Counted from the first letter of the stretch, positions 41,513 through 51,385 are shown. The stretch is 64,000 bases of DNA from Palsa-1439 sp050015495 (GCA_050015495.1 JBEKBH010000007.1:1-64000), one strand, 5' to 3'. Notes: a model not told the origin generated them from the sequence alone. Made by a program: numbers and translations.

Positions 41513-44500
41513 CTACTGTTCTTTGGTTCGAAACACGAGCAAGTACGGGACCGCTGTACGGCCGCCCCTGTCTTTGAAATTCTGGAACTCCTCGCTATTG
41601 ATCCAGAAGCCGTAGGTTCGTCCCGGTTCAAGCTTCACGTTGATCACGCACGTTCGGTGGTCGGATTCGTACCGCGGTTCTCCGACTCTTTCCGGGGTGG
41701 AATTCCGCCAGGCTTGGGCCCAACTCCAGGAACCATCGGCCATCTCCTTGCTGAACGTCACGCGGATTTCGGCAATTCCCGGCTCCGTGTCGCGCGCGCC
41801 TGAAAGAGGTTGTGTTCGGACAACGACAGGAGGCTGGCTCGCCACGGTTTCGCCTGCGTCATGTGAGGACGGGACGCTTTCCAAAGATTTCCTCTTTAAG
41901 ACATAGTAGTCTGACTTCATGCCGCGGATTGTGACGTCCCCGCTTTTCCATTCGAGGAACAGGTAATTCAGCCCTTTGATTTCCCGGATTTCATAGTGGC
42001 TGGCAGTCCGATCTCCATGGTGGATCAGGATTCCCTTGGTCCATGTCCACCACGGCTGCGGAGTGTTTCCGCCATCCAGAAACGTCAACCCTTTGAGGTA
42101 GAGATCCCCCAACCAATGTCGTCGTTCTGGATCGAAGTCGGATATGTAAGTGACAAGATCCACGCTCTCCCATTCGCCGATGACCTGTGGATCGTTGACG
42201 AAAGGCAGATCGATGTTGTCCGTGCGGCCGACCTGCACGGTGAATGGTGTATCGCCCAACGCACCCTGCCACTGGCCGCCGCCGATGTATTGCATGATGA
42301 ACTGACCGTTGGCGCTGGCCGGCCATTTGGGATCGGGCAATCCGCCGTGGGTGAATTTGAAATTGCGCAGCCCTCGATAGCTGACGGCAAACGGCGTGCC
42401 GCTGTCCCGCTCCTCAGCGACGGCTACTTGCAAGTTGTCGAAGCTCGCGCCGGATTCGTGCAACTGTCGTCCGACCTCATTCCGAATTCTTTCGCCAATC
42501 ACCTCGCGCAGACCTGAATTCGGCTCCGTCTCGACAGCGACGGGAGACTGGCCGGCCACGGTTTCACCGGCGTCTTCGGCCGGGGTGGTCGCGGTTTGCT
42601 TTACCGCCTGGTTCTTCGCGATTCTGACAGTGCCGTTGACGGCTGCGATTTTCACCGTCGCGCCGCCGTTGCCGAGACTGCCTTTCAGGTTGTTGCCAAC
42701 GGGAAATTCTTTCTCCGCCGTAAGCGAAGGGAATTCGCTGGCGATGCTGCCGTTGACCGTGCTCACGGACAAGCTCGCGTCGGCATTGTCCGGCAATGTC
42801 AGCTCAATCTCGCCGTTGACCGCCTCAAGCGATACCGATTGTCCTCCGCCGAGTGAGATCATGTTCGCCGTGATCCGTCCGTTCACGGTGGCGAGTTTCA
42901 AATTGCGGGCGGCGTCCTTGATTTCCGTTTCGCCGTTAACGGTGGACCCATCGATATCGCCCGCGACACCGTCAATCACGATGTGTCCGCTGACGCTGCT
43001 GATATTCGCCAGCCGCGCGCCCCGCGGCACCTGGATGGTGTAATCCACGCTGGCATTATTTCTCCCGCTGCTGCCGAACCAGAGCCAGCTCCAAGGAAAC
43101 CCGGTTTCGCTTGACGGCTGTTCCGTGTGAACGACGGCCCTGTCCGGCCCCGAATCAATGTTGATGGCGACGGCTTCGACGCTTTCGCTGGTCTTGCCAT
43201 GAATGGCGGCGTTGATGACAACGGCGTTGGTGTTCCAGCCGTGGATTTCGATCCGGCCTTTGACGTTGTCGACGCTGAATCGTCCGCCCGCATTGAATGG
43301 AAACGACCGCCTGGAATCCTTCCGAAACTCGCCGCTGGCGTCCTGATGAATGCCGGCTTGCTGTAAATTCTGTGCGGTGACTTCCGTTGTGCGATCCCGC
43401 GCTGTCTTCAACGCCGGCAGGAACATGGCAGCCAGCAGCCCGATAACTGCAAGCACAAATGGAATCAAAACGATGCAACCCGCGACAACCGCGAAGCGCC
43501 TCCAAAAATGGTCGGGTCGTGGTGCAACCGGCGCGACGGACGCATTCGAACCGAAGGCCGATTTGACATCGTCGCGCGCGAGCACGATGAGCGCCCAGAT
43601 TCCAATCGGGAAACCGATCAGGCTGCATGCCACGATGGAGATGATGCCGGCCGCAATGGCCCAGGCGTAACTCCGCCGCTGCAACATTTGGAAGCCGCCG
43701 AACATGATCAGCAGCCCGGGAATTCCCCGGAATAGCACGACGCTGACAATCGCCACCGGCCCCCACGAGCCCAAAAGACTTCCCAGACCGAGGAATTTAC
43801 CCAGCCATCCGCTGCCACTCGCCAGGAAAGAGAGCGCAACAAACACCGAAAACAACTTCCACAACCCGGCCACCATCAAGGCCACCGCCGGCGCCGTGAT
43901 TATCCCCGTGCTGGAGAGCGGCCTTCCCGCAGTAGGCGCCACCAATTGCGTCGGCGTTCCGTTGATTGTTTCCACCGCCGTCTTGACCTGACTCGCCTGC
44001 TGATAGCGCCGTTGGGGTTCCTTTTCCAGCGCATGCAAAACAACTTCGTCCAATCTCACGTCCACTCGGACTTTCTTCGACGGCGGCGCGAAGCGACCGA
44101 TGGGAAGTTCGCCCGTGAGCATCTGGTAGAACACGACGCCGAGCGAGTAGATGTCGGCGCGATGGTCGACGTCCTGCGGATGCTCGATCTGTTCAGGGGC
44201 CATGTAGAGCGGCGTGCCGATCACATCGCGGGCGCTGGTGATCGTCAGGTCTTTGGCTTCGAGGCCGACGAGTTTCGCCAGGCCGAAATCGGCGATCTTC
44301 ACCACGCCGCTTTTGTCGATCAGGATGTTCTCGGGTTTGATATCGCGGTGAACGATGCCCTTGTCGTGCGCGTATTGCAGTGCGTCGCAAATCTGCGGCA
44401 CAATCGCGAGTGCTTCTTTCGGCGCAATCTTCCCCGTGTCGAGTAGTTGGCGCAGGTTCATACCGTCCACGAATTCCATCACGAAATAGAACAGCCCGTC

Positions 44501-44902
44501 GGTCTGACCGAAATCGTGGACGGAGACAATGTTGGGGTGCGTGAGCCGGGCCAGTGCCTTGGCTTCGCGGGTGAACCGCTCGGAAAACGCCGGGTCACGA
44601 CTGACGTTCGGCGGCAGGATCTTCAACGCCACCAGCCGGTCGAGCCGCTTCTGGCGGGCCTTGTACACCACGCCCATCCCGCCCCGACCGACCAGTCCCA
44701 GGATTTCGAGTTCGGGGAAGAACCGGGCCAAGTCAATCGGCGATGGCGGCACGTAGTCGGTGCGCGGCTCCGGATCGTTGGACTCACCCGCGCCCGTGCT
44801 CGACGCGAATCCGCGTTTCAACAGGCAGGCGGGACAAAGTCCCTGGGGTGCGTCGGCAGCCAGAACGGCTCCGCACTGGGCACATCGTTTCTCCTCGCTC
44901 AT
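41513..44902 (-). CDS. Transmembrane serine/threonine kinase with DUF4097 and Ig-like ectodomain
   Basis: In the 1129 residues: a zinc-ribbon-like start (C7, C10, C23, C26); a Hanks-type kinase domain (~66-310) with glycine loop GRGGMGVVY, K94, HRDIKPEN (185-192), DFG (205-207) and GTPLYMAPEQ; several transmembrane helices (~335-505); a DUF4097-like beta-helix region (~535-790) with repeated V-x-x-x-x-V-x-G-x-I strands; a middle segment; and a C-terminal Ig-like domain (~1019-1129). The kinase is cytoplasmic, the rest outside. Similar transmembrane STPKs with varied ectodomains are abundant in Verrucomicrobiota and Planctomycetota. It follows an ECF sigma gene by 80 bp and probably responds to an envelope signal. 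Confidence 0.9.
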   Translation of the reverse strand: MSEEKRCAQCGAVLAADAPQGLCPACLLKRGFASSTGAGESNDPEPRTDYVPPSPIDLARFFPELEILGLVGRGGMGVVYKARQKRLDRLVALKILPPNVSRDPAFSERFTREAKALARLTHPNIVSVHDFGQTDGLFYFVMEFVDGMNLRQLLDTGKIAPKEALAIVPQICDALQYAHDKGIVHRDIKPENILIDKSGVVKIADFGLAKLVGLEAKDLTITSARDVIGTPLYMAPEQIEHPQDVDHRADIYSLGVVFYQMLTGELPIGRFAPPSKKVRVDVRLDEVVLHALEKEPQRRYQQASQVKTAVETINGTPTQLVAPTAGRPLSSTGIITAPAVALMVAGLWKLFSVFVALSFLASGSGWLGKFLGLGSLLGSWGPVAIVSVVLFRGIPGLLIMFGGFQMLQRRSYAWAIAAGIISIVACSLIGFPIGIWALIVLARDDVKSAFGSNASVAPVAPRPDHFWRRFAVVAGCIVLIPFVLAVIGLLAAMFLPALKTARDRTTEVTAQNLQQAGIHQDASGEFRKDSRRSFPFNAGGRFSVDNVKGRIEIHGWNTNAVVINAAIHGKTSESVEAVAINIDSGPDRAVVHTEQPSSETGFPWSWLWFGSSGRNNASVDYTIQVPRGARLANISSVSGHIVIDGVAGDIDGSTVNGETEIKDAARNLKLATVNGRITANMISLGGGQSVSLEAVNGEIELTLPDNADASLSVSTVNGSIASEFPSLTAEKEFPVGNNLKGSLGNGGATVKIAAVNGTVRIAKNQAVKQTATTPAEDAGETVAGQSPVAVETEPNSGLREVIGERIRNEVGRQLHESGASFDNLQVAVAEERDSGTPFAVSYRGLRNFKFTHGGLPDPKWPASANGQFIMQYIGGGQWQGALGDTPFTVQVGRTDNIDLPFVNDPQVIGEWESVDLVTYISDFDPERRHWLGDLYLKGLTFLDGGNTPQPWWTWTKGILIHHGDRTASHYEIREIKGLNYLFLEWKSGDVTIRGMKSDYYVLKRKSLESVPSSHDAGETVASQPPVVVRTQPLSGARDTEPGIAEIRVTFSKEMADGSWSWAQAWRNSTPERVGEPRYESDHRTCVINVKLEPGRTYGFWINSEEFQNFKDRGGRTAVPYLLVFRTKEQ

Positions 44903-44981
44903 ATCGGCGAATCCTTTCTACCTCATCGCTTCCACAAGTTACAGAAGCGAATGCGCACAAAGGTTACAATGAAAGTGCCGG

Positions 44982-45734
44982 TTACGAAGCGAAGGCCGCG
45001 AAGAGGTGGCGAATTTCCTCCTCAATCTCCGCGGGGGTGGCGACCGTGTGGGAAATCTCTTCGCGCAACAATTCGCGGTACCGCCGTCGCAAGCGGTGGA
45101 CCGCCACCTTGACGGCGCCCTCGGTTGTCCCGAGCTTGGCGGCCGCCTCGGCATACGACGTCGCTCCTTTCCCTTCCGTCAACCACACCTTCAACTCGTC
45201 GAACTGCTTCTTCTTGCCGTCGGCGACAAACTCGGCTTGCAAGCGTGAGAGCACCTGGTCGAGCAACGCCAGCGCCCATTGACGATCGAGCAATTTCTCG
45301 GCGGTCAGGTCGTCGGCCGGTTCCGACCGATATCGGGTCTCCGCCGTCTGGATATCCAAGGACAGATGCGGCTGACCACCGCCGCGTTTGGCCGCGCGCG
45401 CGCGGTCCCACTCGTTGGCCAGAAAATGTTTCAACGACGCCAGCAGGAATGAGCGGAACTTCCCCTTCTCGCGGTCGACAGCCGCCAGATAATTCTTCGC
45501 CAGCAGCCGCGCGAAAAATTCCTGCGTCAGGTCTTCCGCTTCATGGGGGCTGTGACCGCGCCGTCGCACGTAGGCGTAGAGCGGGTACCAATACGCGCGG
45601 CACAATTCTTCGAGTGCACGTCCGGCCTGAGGCGACGAGCCATGCCCGGCGGTCAGCACCACTGTCCACCGCGTGGCGGCAAAAGAACGATCGCCACCAG
45701 ATCGTGTCTCCCGAGTTCGCGCGGATGTGGTCAT
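44982..45734 (-). CDS. Long ECF-type sigma factor linked to a serine/threonine kinase
   Basis: The 250-residue protein has sigma region 2 (LCRAYWYPLYAYVRRRGHSPHEAEDLTQEFFARLL) and region 4 (TSYAEAAAKLGTTEGAVKVAVHRLRRRYRELLREEI). An extra insert separates the two, as in the long sigma factors that precede kinase genes in Verrucomicrobiota, Planctomycetota and Acidobacteriota. A phosphorylation-controlled sigma factor is the standing hypothesis for such pairs. The ATG overlaps the stop of the upstream TPR-like gene (ATGA, 45731-45734). The kinase gene follows in the same direction. Confidence 0.88.
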   Translation of the reverse strand: MTTSARTRETRSGGDRSFAATRWTVVLTAGHGSSPQAGRALEELCRAYWYPLYAYVRRRGHSPHEAEDLTQEFFARLLAKNYLAAVDREKGKFRSFLLASLKHFLANEWDRARAAKRGGGQPHLSLDIQTAETRYRSEPADDLTAEKLLDRQWALALLDQVLSRLQAEFVADGKKKQFDELKVWLTEGKGATSYAEAAAKLGTTEGAVKVAVHRLRRRYRELLREEISHTVATPAEIEEEIRHLFAAFAS

Positions 45735-46714
45735 GGCGATGGATGGCTGCTTTGGACGGCCTTGGCGAGATGACGCATGGCCAGTTCTTCGCCGAGGGCG
45801 AGCACGTTGTCGAAATACTCGACCATCTCCGGTTCCGTGGCGAGATCCACGATCTTGTCGCCGACGGCGGCAACCAGTCCCTTGATCTCATCCCGGCGGC
45901 GCTCGAGTTCGACCATTCGTAGCGAGACCTCGGCTGTGGGTTGGTCTTCCACACGCGCCTGGATGGCTGCCCGCTCCAAGGATTGCCCGACCAATTCGGT
46001 CACCAGATAGAACGGCCGGTCCTGCATCGCGCGCGCGACCGCCACCAGCAACGGCACGGTCGCTTTATCAATCTTTCTCTCCGCGCAGTCGCGGGCCATT
46101 GCCAGCACGGGCGTATCGGGCGTGAAACCAAGTCTTCGGGCGGAATAGGGTGAATACCCCGCCGCTTCGAGTGTATGAATCCGCGCCCGCGCGGCATCGG
46201 TGGCGTAATCACGGTATCGGATCGCCCACGATGGCGCCTTCAAGTCCGCCATGCGTTTGTTCTCGGCCAGCAACAGATTCAGTTCGACGAACCACGGGAC
46301 GATATTGGCCGTGTCCCCCTTCTCGACGGCGCGCAGCAGCGGCAACGCGGTCGCGGGCTCGTGGTTGACCGCCGCCGCGCACGCGTACCGCAACGCGATC
46401 TCGAGGTTCGTCCCGCTGGCCGCCAGCGCCGACTCGAACAGGGCGCGTTTGGTCGGCCAATCCCCGATGAGTTCCGCGGCGCCCCAGACGAGCTGGTAAT
46501 CGTTGGTTCCCTGTTTCGCCACGCGTTCGACCAGTGCGCGGTCGATCTGCGTCAACTTCAACAATTCGGCGGTTTCGAGTTGGCCGGTCGTGCGCCGCAT
46601 CCGATCGACCTGCCGAAAGTCGTCGAACGTGGGCAGACCCTGTGCCCCAGAAGCCAGAAGCCAGAAGCCAGAAGTCAGGAGAACAGCGACAAAGATTGTA
46701 AGCAATCGTCTCAT
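45731..46714 (-). CDS. Secreted helical-repeat protein of unknown function
   Basis: The 327-residue product has a signal peptide (MRRLLTIFVAVLLTSGFWLLASGAQG). The mature part is alpha-helical with TPR/Sel1-like spacing (for example LEIALRYACAAAVNHEPATALPLLRAVEKG) but no clean TPR consensus. It may be a periplasmic scaffold. Part of the signal peptide (GFWLLASG) is encoded by a heptanucleotide repeat. The ATG at 46714 is chosen over one 17 codons upstream, since the signal peptide starts here. It is transcribed ahead of, and overlaps, the sigma gene. Confidence 0.65.
   Translation of the reverse strand: MRRLLTIFVAVLLTSGFWLLASGAQGLPTFDDFRQVDRMRRTTGQLETAELLKLTQIDRALVERVAKQGTNDYQLVWGAAELIGDWPTKRALFESALAASGTNLEIALRYACAAAVNHEPATALPLLRAVEKGDTANIVPWFVELNLLLAENKRMADLKAPSWAIRYRDYATDAARARIHTLEAAGYSPYSARRLGFTPDTPVLAMARDCAERKIDKATVPLLVAVARAMQDRPFYLVTELVGQSLERAAIQARVEDQPTAEVSLRMVELERRRDEIKGLVAAVGDKIVDLATEPEMVEYFDNVLALGEELAMRHLAKAVQSSHPSP
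46647..46674. repeat. Four tandem copies of a heptanucleotide (CCAGAAG)
   Basis: The 7-bp unit is repeated exactly four times and encodes part of the signal peptide on the minus strand. Because the unit is not a multiple of three, copy-number slippage would shift the frame and could switch the gene on or off. Confidence 0.75.
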
Positions 46715-46754
46715 TCTGGATTCTGAATTCCAGCTACTGTATTCTGTTGCTTGG

Positions 46755-49208
46755 ATGGCTGTCAAAATTCATTTGGCGAAGAAGAAAATCTCGATGAGCG
46801 TCGGCGATCTCGTGGCCGAGCCGCTGGTCAGCGACGGACGCGTGGGCGGGCTGGGGATGTGGACACGCCTGGCGATGGGGCGCGAAGCGCATGTGACCCA
46901 CCAGCGGACGCAAGCGGGGTTGCACGAAGGCTATGGGCGAGAGATCGCGGTGCGTTACCAGACGACGGTCGACGAATTCGAGGTGACGATCCAAGGGCGC
47001 ATCGACGGCGTCTACATGCCGCTGAATGGTGGCCCGCATGTGATCGAGGAGATCAAATCGGTGGTCGTGCCGCCGCGTGTGTTTTCCGCCCTTGACGAGA
47101 ACTCCTACCCGCACTACGCCGAGCAACTGCGGCTGTATTGCTTCTTCGTCGAGCAGGAACAGAAGACCGCGTTGGGCAGGCTCGTGTTTGTCAATGTAGC
47201 GGATGGAACGACGAAGGAAATCGAGATTCGCGGGCCGTTTGGTGATTGCGAGCGGCTGATCGCTGACCGTGTACGCGCGTTGATTCACCAGGCGCAGGAA
47301 GAACAACGTCGTCAAGAACATCGGCGCACCCAATCGACAGTCCTCCGGTTTCCCCACGACCGCGTCCGACCCCATCAGGATGAAATGATGGCGGCAGTCG
47401 AGCACGCGTTGAAAGAAGGGCGGCACCTGCTCGTCTCGGCTCCCGCGGGAGTCGGCAAGACGACGGCAGCGCTTTACCCCGTGGTGCAATACGCGCTGGC
47501 GCACGATAAACGGGTGTTCTTTGTCACCGCCAAGAATACCCAGCAACAGATCGTCCTGGAAACGCTCCGACGCATGGGCCTGCGCGAATCCACACATCCC
47601 AACGCGGTGTTCTTTCGCGCGCGCGAGAGCATGTGCATCAACGACGTGTACGCCTGCCGGGAAGAGTTTTGCCCGCACCTGCGCGATTTCCGCGCAAAAC
47701 TCGAGATGACGCGGGTTGCGGACCGCTTGCTGGCCGAACGGCTGATCACCCCCGATGCGATGATGGAGGCTGGACGAGGCACGAGCCTGTGTCCATTCGA
47801 GTTGGCGTTGGTCGAGGCCGAGTTAACCGACGTGATTGTCTGCGATTACAACTATGTGTTCGATCCGCAGGTGTATTTCCGCCGGTTTTTCCTTGAGGCC
47901 GACTACTCGAATGCGATTTTGGTCATCGACGAGGCGCACAACCTCGTCCAGCGCGCCATGGATTACTATTCGCCGAGCCTGTCGCGGCAGCACATCCGCG
48001 ATTTGAGCGGTAACCTGCGTCACGTCGAGCCGTCGCTGGCGAAGGAACTGCGGAAATTCCTGGGAGAGATCGACGACTTCTTCCGCAGCCAGGTTCGCAC
48101 CAAGGGCGACGAATACACCCAACTCGACGAGAGCGACGTGGGACAGGACAAGTACCTGGTACCCTCGCCGCGAGAATTCTTCGAGGGCCTCAAGCCAGCC
48201 TTTAACAAGCTGACCGTCCGTTACCTGTTGGACAAGACGACGAGCGGACGGGCGATCCCGGATGATCCCGTCGACGAGTTTTTCTCGGCGTTCGGCCAGT
48301 TCTGCGTCGTGCTGGGGATGGAAGGCGACGAATTCTCGTACATGTACGACACGACAGGGGGCGAAGCCTTGAAAATCGTGTGCAAGGATCCGTCCCGGCA
48401 ATTGGCGCATCGGCTGGAAGGGTTTCACAGCGTGATTGCCATGTCGGCGACGTTGGAACCGATGGCGTTTTACCGCCAGATGCTCGGGTTCGACACCGAG
48501 CGAACGGACCAAGCAACCTTCCCATCCCCCTTTCCCAAAGAGAATCGGCGCATTATCGTGGTCCCGACCGTTTCGACCACATTTCGCGTCCGCGCAGCCC
48601 ACTACGGGAGGATCGCCAATATCATCGGGACAACTGCAGAAGCCCGGCTCGGCAACTACATGGCGTTGTTCCCCAGCTACGATTTCTTGCGAGGAGTCGC
48701 CGGACAAATACCCGAAGGCCCTTGGGAGATTCTCGTCCAGGAACCCAAAATGACCGAGCAGCAGCGGCTGACGCTTCTCGATGCTCTCCAAGAGCCCCAG
48801 CCCCCGAAGCTCATCCTCGCTGTCCAAGGCGGCCTTTTTTCGGAGGGAGTGGACTATCCGGGCGAAACGCTTTCGGGGGTCATCATCATCAGTCCCGCCC
48901 TACCCCAAGTGAGTTTCGAGCGTGAACTCATGCGACAATTCTACGAAGAACATTATGGGAAGGGGTTCGAATTCGCCTACCTCTATCCCGGCATGAACCG
49001 GGTCATTCAGTCGGTTGGCCGGCTCATTCGGAGCGAATCGGATCGTGGTGTGGCAGTGCTTGTGTGCCAGAGATTTGCGCAAACGCAGTATTCAACGCTT
49101 TTCCCTCCGGATTGGTCTGAGAGTATGGCCAGCGGCCGGGCTGGGTACAATCTGGCCGACGAATTGGCGGATTTCTGGGGTGGTAACCCCCAGAGGTCGG
49201 TGCGGTAA
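46755..49208 (+). CDS. XPD/DinG-like Fe-S helicase with N-terminal PD-(D/E)XK nuclease
   Basis: The 817-residue protein has an N-terminal nuclease-like domain (~40-150: YQTTVDEFEVTIQGRIDGVY ... HVIEEIKSV, i.e. a D...E-x-K core). A superfamily 2 helicase follows with Walker A SAPAGVGKTT (~237) and motif II VIDEAHNLV (DEAH). Four cysteines (in SMCINDVYACREEFCP and TSLCPF) can bind a 4Fe-4S cluster as in XPD. The motif VI region SVGRLIRSESDRG is near the end. This combination resembles Fe-S helicase/nuclease proteins for DNA repair. I start at 46755; an earlier open frame overlaps the divergent gene and looks non-coding. No partner repair gene is nearby. Confidence 0.85.
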   Translation: MAVKIHLAKKKISMSVGDLVAEPLVSDGRVGGLGMWTRLAMGREAHVTHQRTQAGLHEGYGREIAVRYQTTVDEFEVTIQGRIDGVYMPLNGGPHVIEEIKSVVVPPRVFSALDENSYPHYAEQLRLYCFFVEQEQKTALGRLVFVNVADGTTKEIEIRGPFGDCERLIADRVRALIHQAQEEQRRQEHRRTQSTVLRFPHDRVRPHQDEMMAAVEHALKEGRHLLVSAPAGVGKTTAALYPVVQYALAHDKRVFFVTAKNTQQQIVLETLRRMGLRESTHPNAVFFRARESMCINDVYACREEFCPHLRDFRAKLEMTRVADRLLAERLITPDAMMEAGRGTSLCPFELALVEAELTDVIVCDYNYVFDPQVYFRRFFLEADYSNAILVIDEAHNLVQRAMDYYSPSLSRQHIRDLSGNLRHVEPSLAKELRKFLGEIDDFFRSQVRTKGDEYTQLDESDVGQDKYLVPSPREFFEGLKPAFNKLTVRYLLDKTTSGRAIPDDPVDEFFSAFGQFCVVLGMEGDEFSYMYDTTGGEALKIVCKDPSRQLAHRLEGFHSVIAMSATLEPMAFYRQMLGFDTERTDQATFPSPFPKENRRIIVVPTVSTTFRVRAAHYGRIANIIGTTAEARLGNYMALFPSYDFLRGVAGQIPEGPWEILVQEPKMTEQQRLTLLDALQEPQPPKLILAVQGGLFSEGVDYPGETLSGVIIISPALPQVSFERELMRQFYEEHYGKGFEFAYLYPGMNRVIQSVGRLIRSESDRGVAVLVCQRFAQTQYSTLFPPDWSESMASGRAGYNLADELADFWGGNPQRSVR

Positions 49209-49285
49209 ATCCCCTTTACAATTGTGTGTCGATGGCTATATAGTTCTTAGTGCCAGAAGTTTAAGGAGGAAGTGGGCTGAGGACC

Positions 49286-51355
49286 ATGATTCAGGCAAAA
49301 CAGGAGCCGTTTCTACAATCAACAGATGAGTTGGAAGCCGTTATTGCCGGAGCGCAGGATTGGCTCTTGGGACAACAGGCTTCGGATGGCCATTGGTGTG
49401 CGGAACTCGAAGGCGACACGATCCTCGAATCCGAGTACTTGATTTACCTGCATTTTATTGACCGCTTGGACCCGGTCATCATTCGCAAGACTGCGAACTA
49501 CATCCGTTCCAAAGTGCTTCACGAAGGGGGATGGTCCATCTATCCGAACGGCCCGTTCGATTTGAGCGCCTCCGTGAAGGCCTACCTCGCGCTGAAAATG
49601 GCGGGCGACCCGACGCATGCCCTGCACATGGCCAAGACCCGCGAAGCCATTCGTGCGGCAGGCGGAGTCACGCGCTGCAATACCTTCACGAAGATTTCGC
49701 TGGCCATGATCGGTCTGTATCCGTGGGGGGGGTGTCCGGCCATTCCGCCCGAGCTGATTCTCCTCCCGAAGTGGTTCAGCTTCAGCATTTACAACATGTC
49801 GTCCTGGTCACGGGCGATGCTGGTGCCGCTTTCGATTATCCGTTCGCGGGAACCCGTCAAGCCGCTTCCGCGAGAATGGCAGATCGATGAATTGTGGGTG
49901 GAAAGCCGTGAGAAGGCCGATATCCGTCTCCCACGCGACCAGCGCACGTTCACGTGGCACAACTTCTTTCTCGTGGTTGATCATTTTCTGAAGTTCGTCC
50001 ACCGTCATCACCCGGTTCCGTTTGTGCGGCGATTCGCCATGCGGAAAGCCGAACGCTGGGTGATCGAGCACGGACGAACCCCCGGCGGCCTCGGCGCGAT
50101 CTTTCCCGCCATGGCCAACTACGTCATGGCGCTCCACGTCCTCGGGTACAGCAACGAAAGCTACCTTGTGGCCCACGGCATCCTCGAAATGGAGAAGCTC
50201 GAGATCGAAGAAGGCGACACGCTACGGCTTCAGCCGTGTTTCTCTCCCGTTTGGGACACCGCGATCAGCGTCAACGCGCTCCACGAATCGGGACTGTCAG
50301 CCGATCATTCCGCGCTCCAGGCGGCATCGCGGTGGTTGCTGGACAAGGAAGTGCGCCGTCCCGGCGACTGGCGCGTGAAACACTCGGAAAGCCATCGCTA
50401 CACCGAGCCGAACAAGCCGGTGGGCGGATGGTTTTTCGAGTACGACAACGAGTTTTACCCGGATGTGGACGACACGGCGATGGTGCTCATGGCCTTGAAC
50501 CGGGTCAGCACGGAATTCGACCGTGAAAAGTCGGCGGCGATTCGTCGCGGCACGCGCTGGGTGCTGGGCATGCAAGGCAAGGACGGCGGGTGGGCCAGTT
50601 TCGACAAAGACAACGACAAGTGGTTGTTCACGCAAGTCCCGTTCGCCGACCACAATGCGATGATTGACCCAAGCACGTCGGACATCACCGCGCGCGTCCT
50701 GGAGTGCTTGGGACATTTCGGATTCACGACGGAAGACGAATGTGTCGAAAAGGCCGTCTCTTTCCTCAAACGCGACCAGTCGCCTGACGGCTCGTGGTTC
50801 GGCCGGTGGGGCGCGAATTACATTTACGGGACGTGGCAGGTATTACGCGGCTTGCGCGTGATTGGCGAGGATATGCGCCTGCCGTACGTCCGCCGGTCCG
50901 TCGCCTGGCTGAAGTCCTCGCAGAATGCCGACGGCGGCTGGGGTGAATCACTGCGAAGCTACGATGACCCGCAGTTTAAGGGAATCGGGCGGAGTGCAGC
51001 CTCACAAACCGCTTGGGGGATCATGGGTCTCATTTCCGCCGGGGAAGTAAACTGCCCCGAAGTCGCCCGCGGGATCAAGTACCTGATCAATCACCAAGAC
51101 CTCGACGGCTCGTGGGACGAAGAGTTGTTCACCGGCACCGGTTTCCCGCGCGTGTTCTATTTGCGGTACCACTACTATCGCAACTACTTTCCATTGATGG
51201 CCTTGGGGATGTATGCGCGCCAGATGATGCAGGGCTTCCCGCCCGTGCCGCGCGAACTCGAGAAGTCGCGCGTCATTCAGTTGTTCTTCAAACAGCCGCG
51301 GATACTTCGGAAGGTGGCCCGACTCCGCGCACTGGCGCATTTGACGGAAGTGTAG
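49286..51355 (+). CDS. shc: Squalene-hopene cyclase
   Basis: The 689-residue protein is a class II triterpene cyclase. It has QW repeats (Q-x-x-x-G-x-W, e.g. QASDGHWCAELEGDT, GKDGGWASFD, DQSPDGSWFG, SQNADGGWGE, HQDLDGSWDE) and the catalytic D-x-D-D motif D393-V-D395-D396 in YPDVDDTAMVL. It folds squalene to hopene/hopanol, associated with the cytoplasmic membrane. A Shine-Dalgarno-like AAGGAGGA lies somewhat far from the ATG. It begins the hopanoid locus and is followed by hpnH after 30 bp. Confidence 0.95.
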   Translation: MIQAKQEPFLQSTDELEAVIAGAQDWLLGQQASDGHWCAELEGDTILESEYLIYLHFIDRLDPVIIRKTANYIRSKVLHEGGWSIYPNGPFDLSASVKAYLALKMAGDPTHALHMAKTREAIRAAGGVTRCNTFTKISLAMIGLYPWGGCPAIPPELILLPKWFSFSIYNMSSWSRAMLVPLSIIRSREPVKPLPREWQIDELWVESREKADIRLPRDQRTFTWHNFFLVVDHFLKFVHRHHPVPFVRRFAMRKAERWVIEHGRTPGGLGAIFPAMANYVMALHVLGYSNESYLVAHGILEMEKLEIEEGDTLRLQPCFSPVWDTAISVNALHESGLSADHSALQAASRWLLDKEVRRPGDWRVKHSESHRYTEPNKPVGGWFFEYDNEFYPDVDDTAMVLMALNRVSTEFDREKSAAIRRGTRWVLGMQGKDGGWASFDKDNDKWLFTQVPFADHNAMIDPSTSDITARVLECLGHFGFTTEDECVEKAVSFLKRDQSPDGSWFGRWGANYIYGTWQVLRGLRVIGEDMRLPYVRRSVAWLKSSQNADGGWGESLRSYDDPQFKGIGRSAASQTAWGIMGLISAGEVNCPEVARGIKYLINHQDLDGSWDEELFTGTGFPRVFYLRYHYYRNYFPLMALGMYARQMMQGFPPVPRELEKSRVIQLFFKQPRILRKVARLRALAHLTEV

Positions 51356-51385
51356 TAGGATTGCGAAAATCAGGAGACGCAGATC

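Noticed and set aside
46503..46754. N-terminal extension of the helicase
   Set aside because: It runs antisense through the helical-protein gene and its heptamer repeat, and the domain begins after the ATG at 46755.
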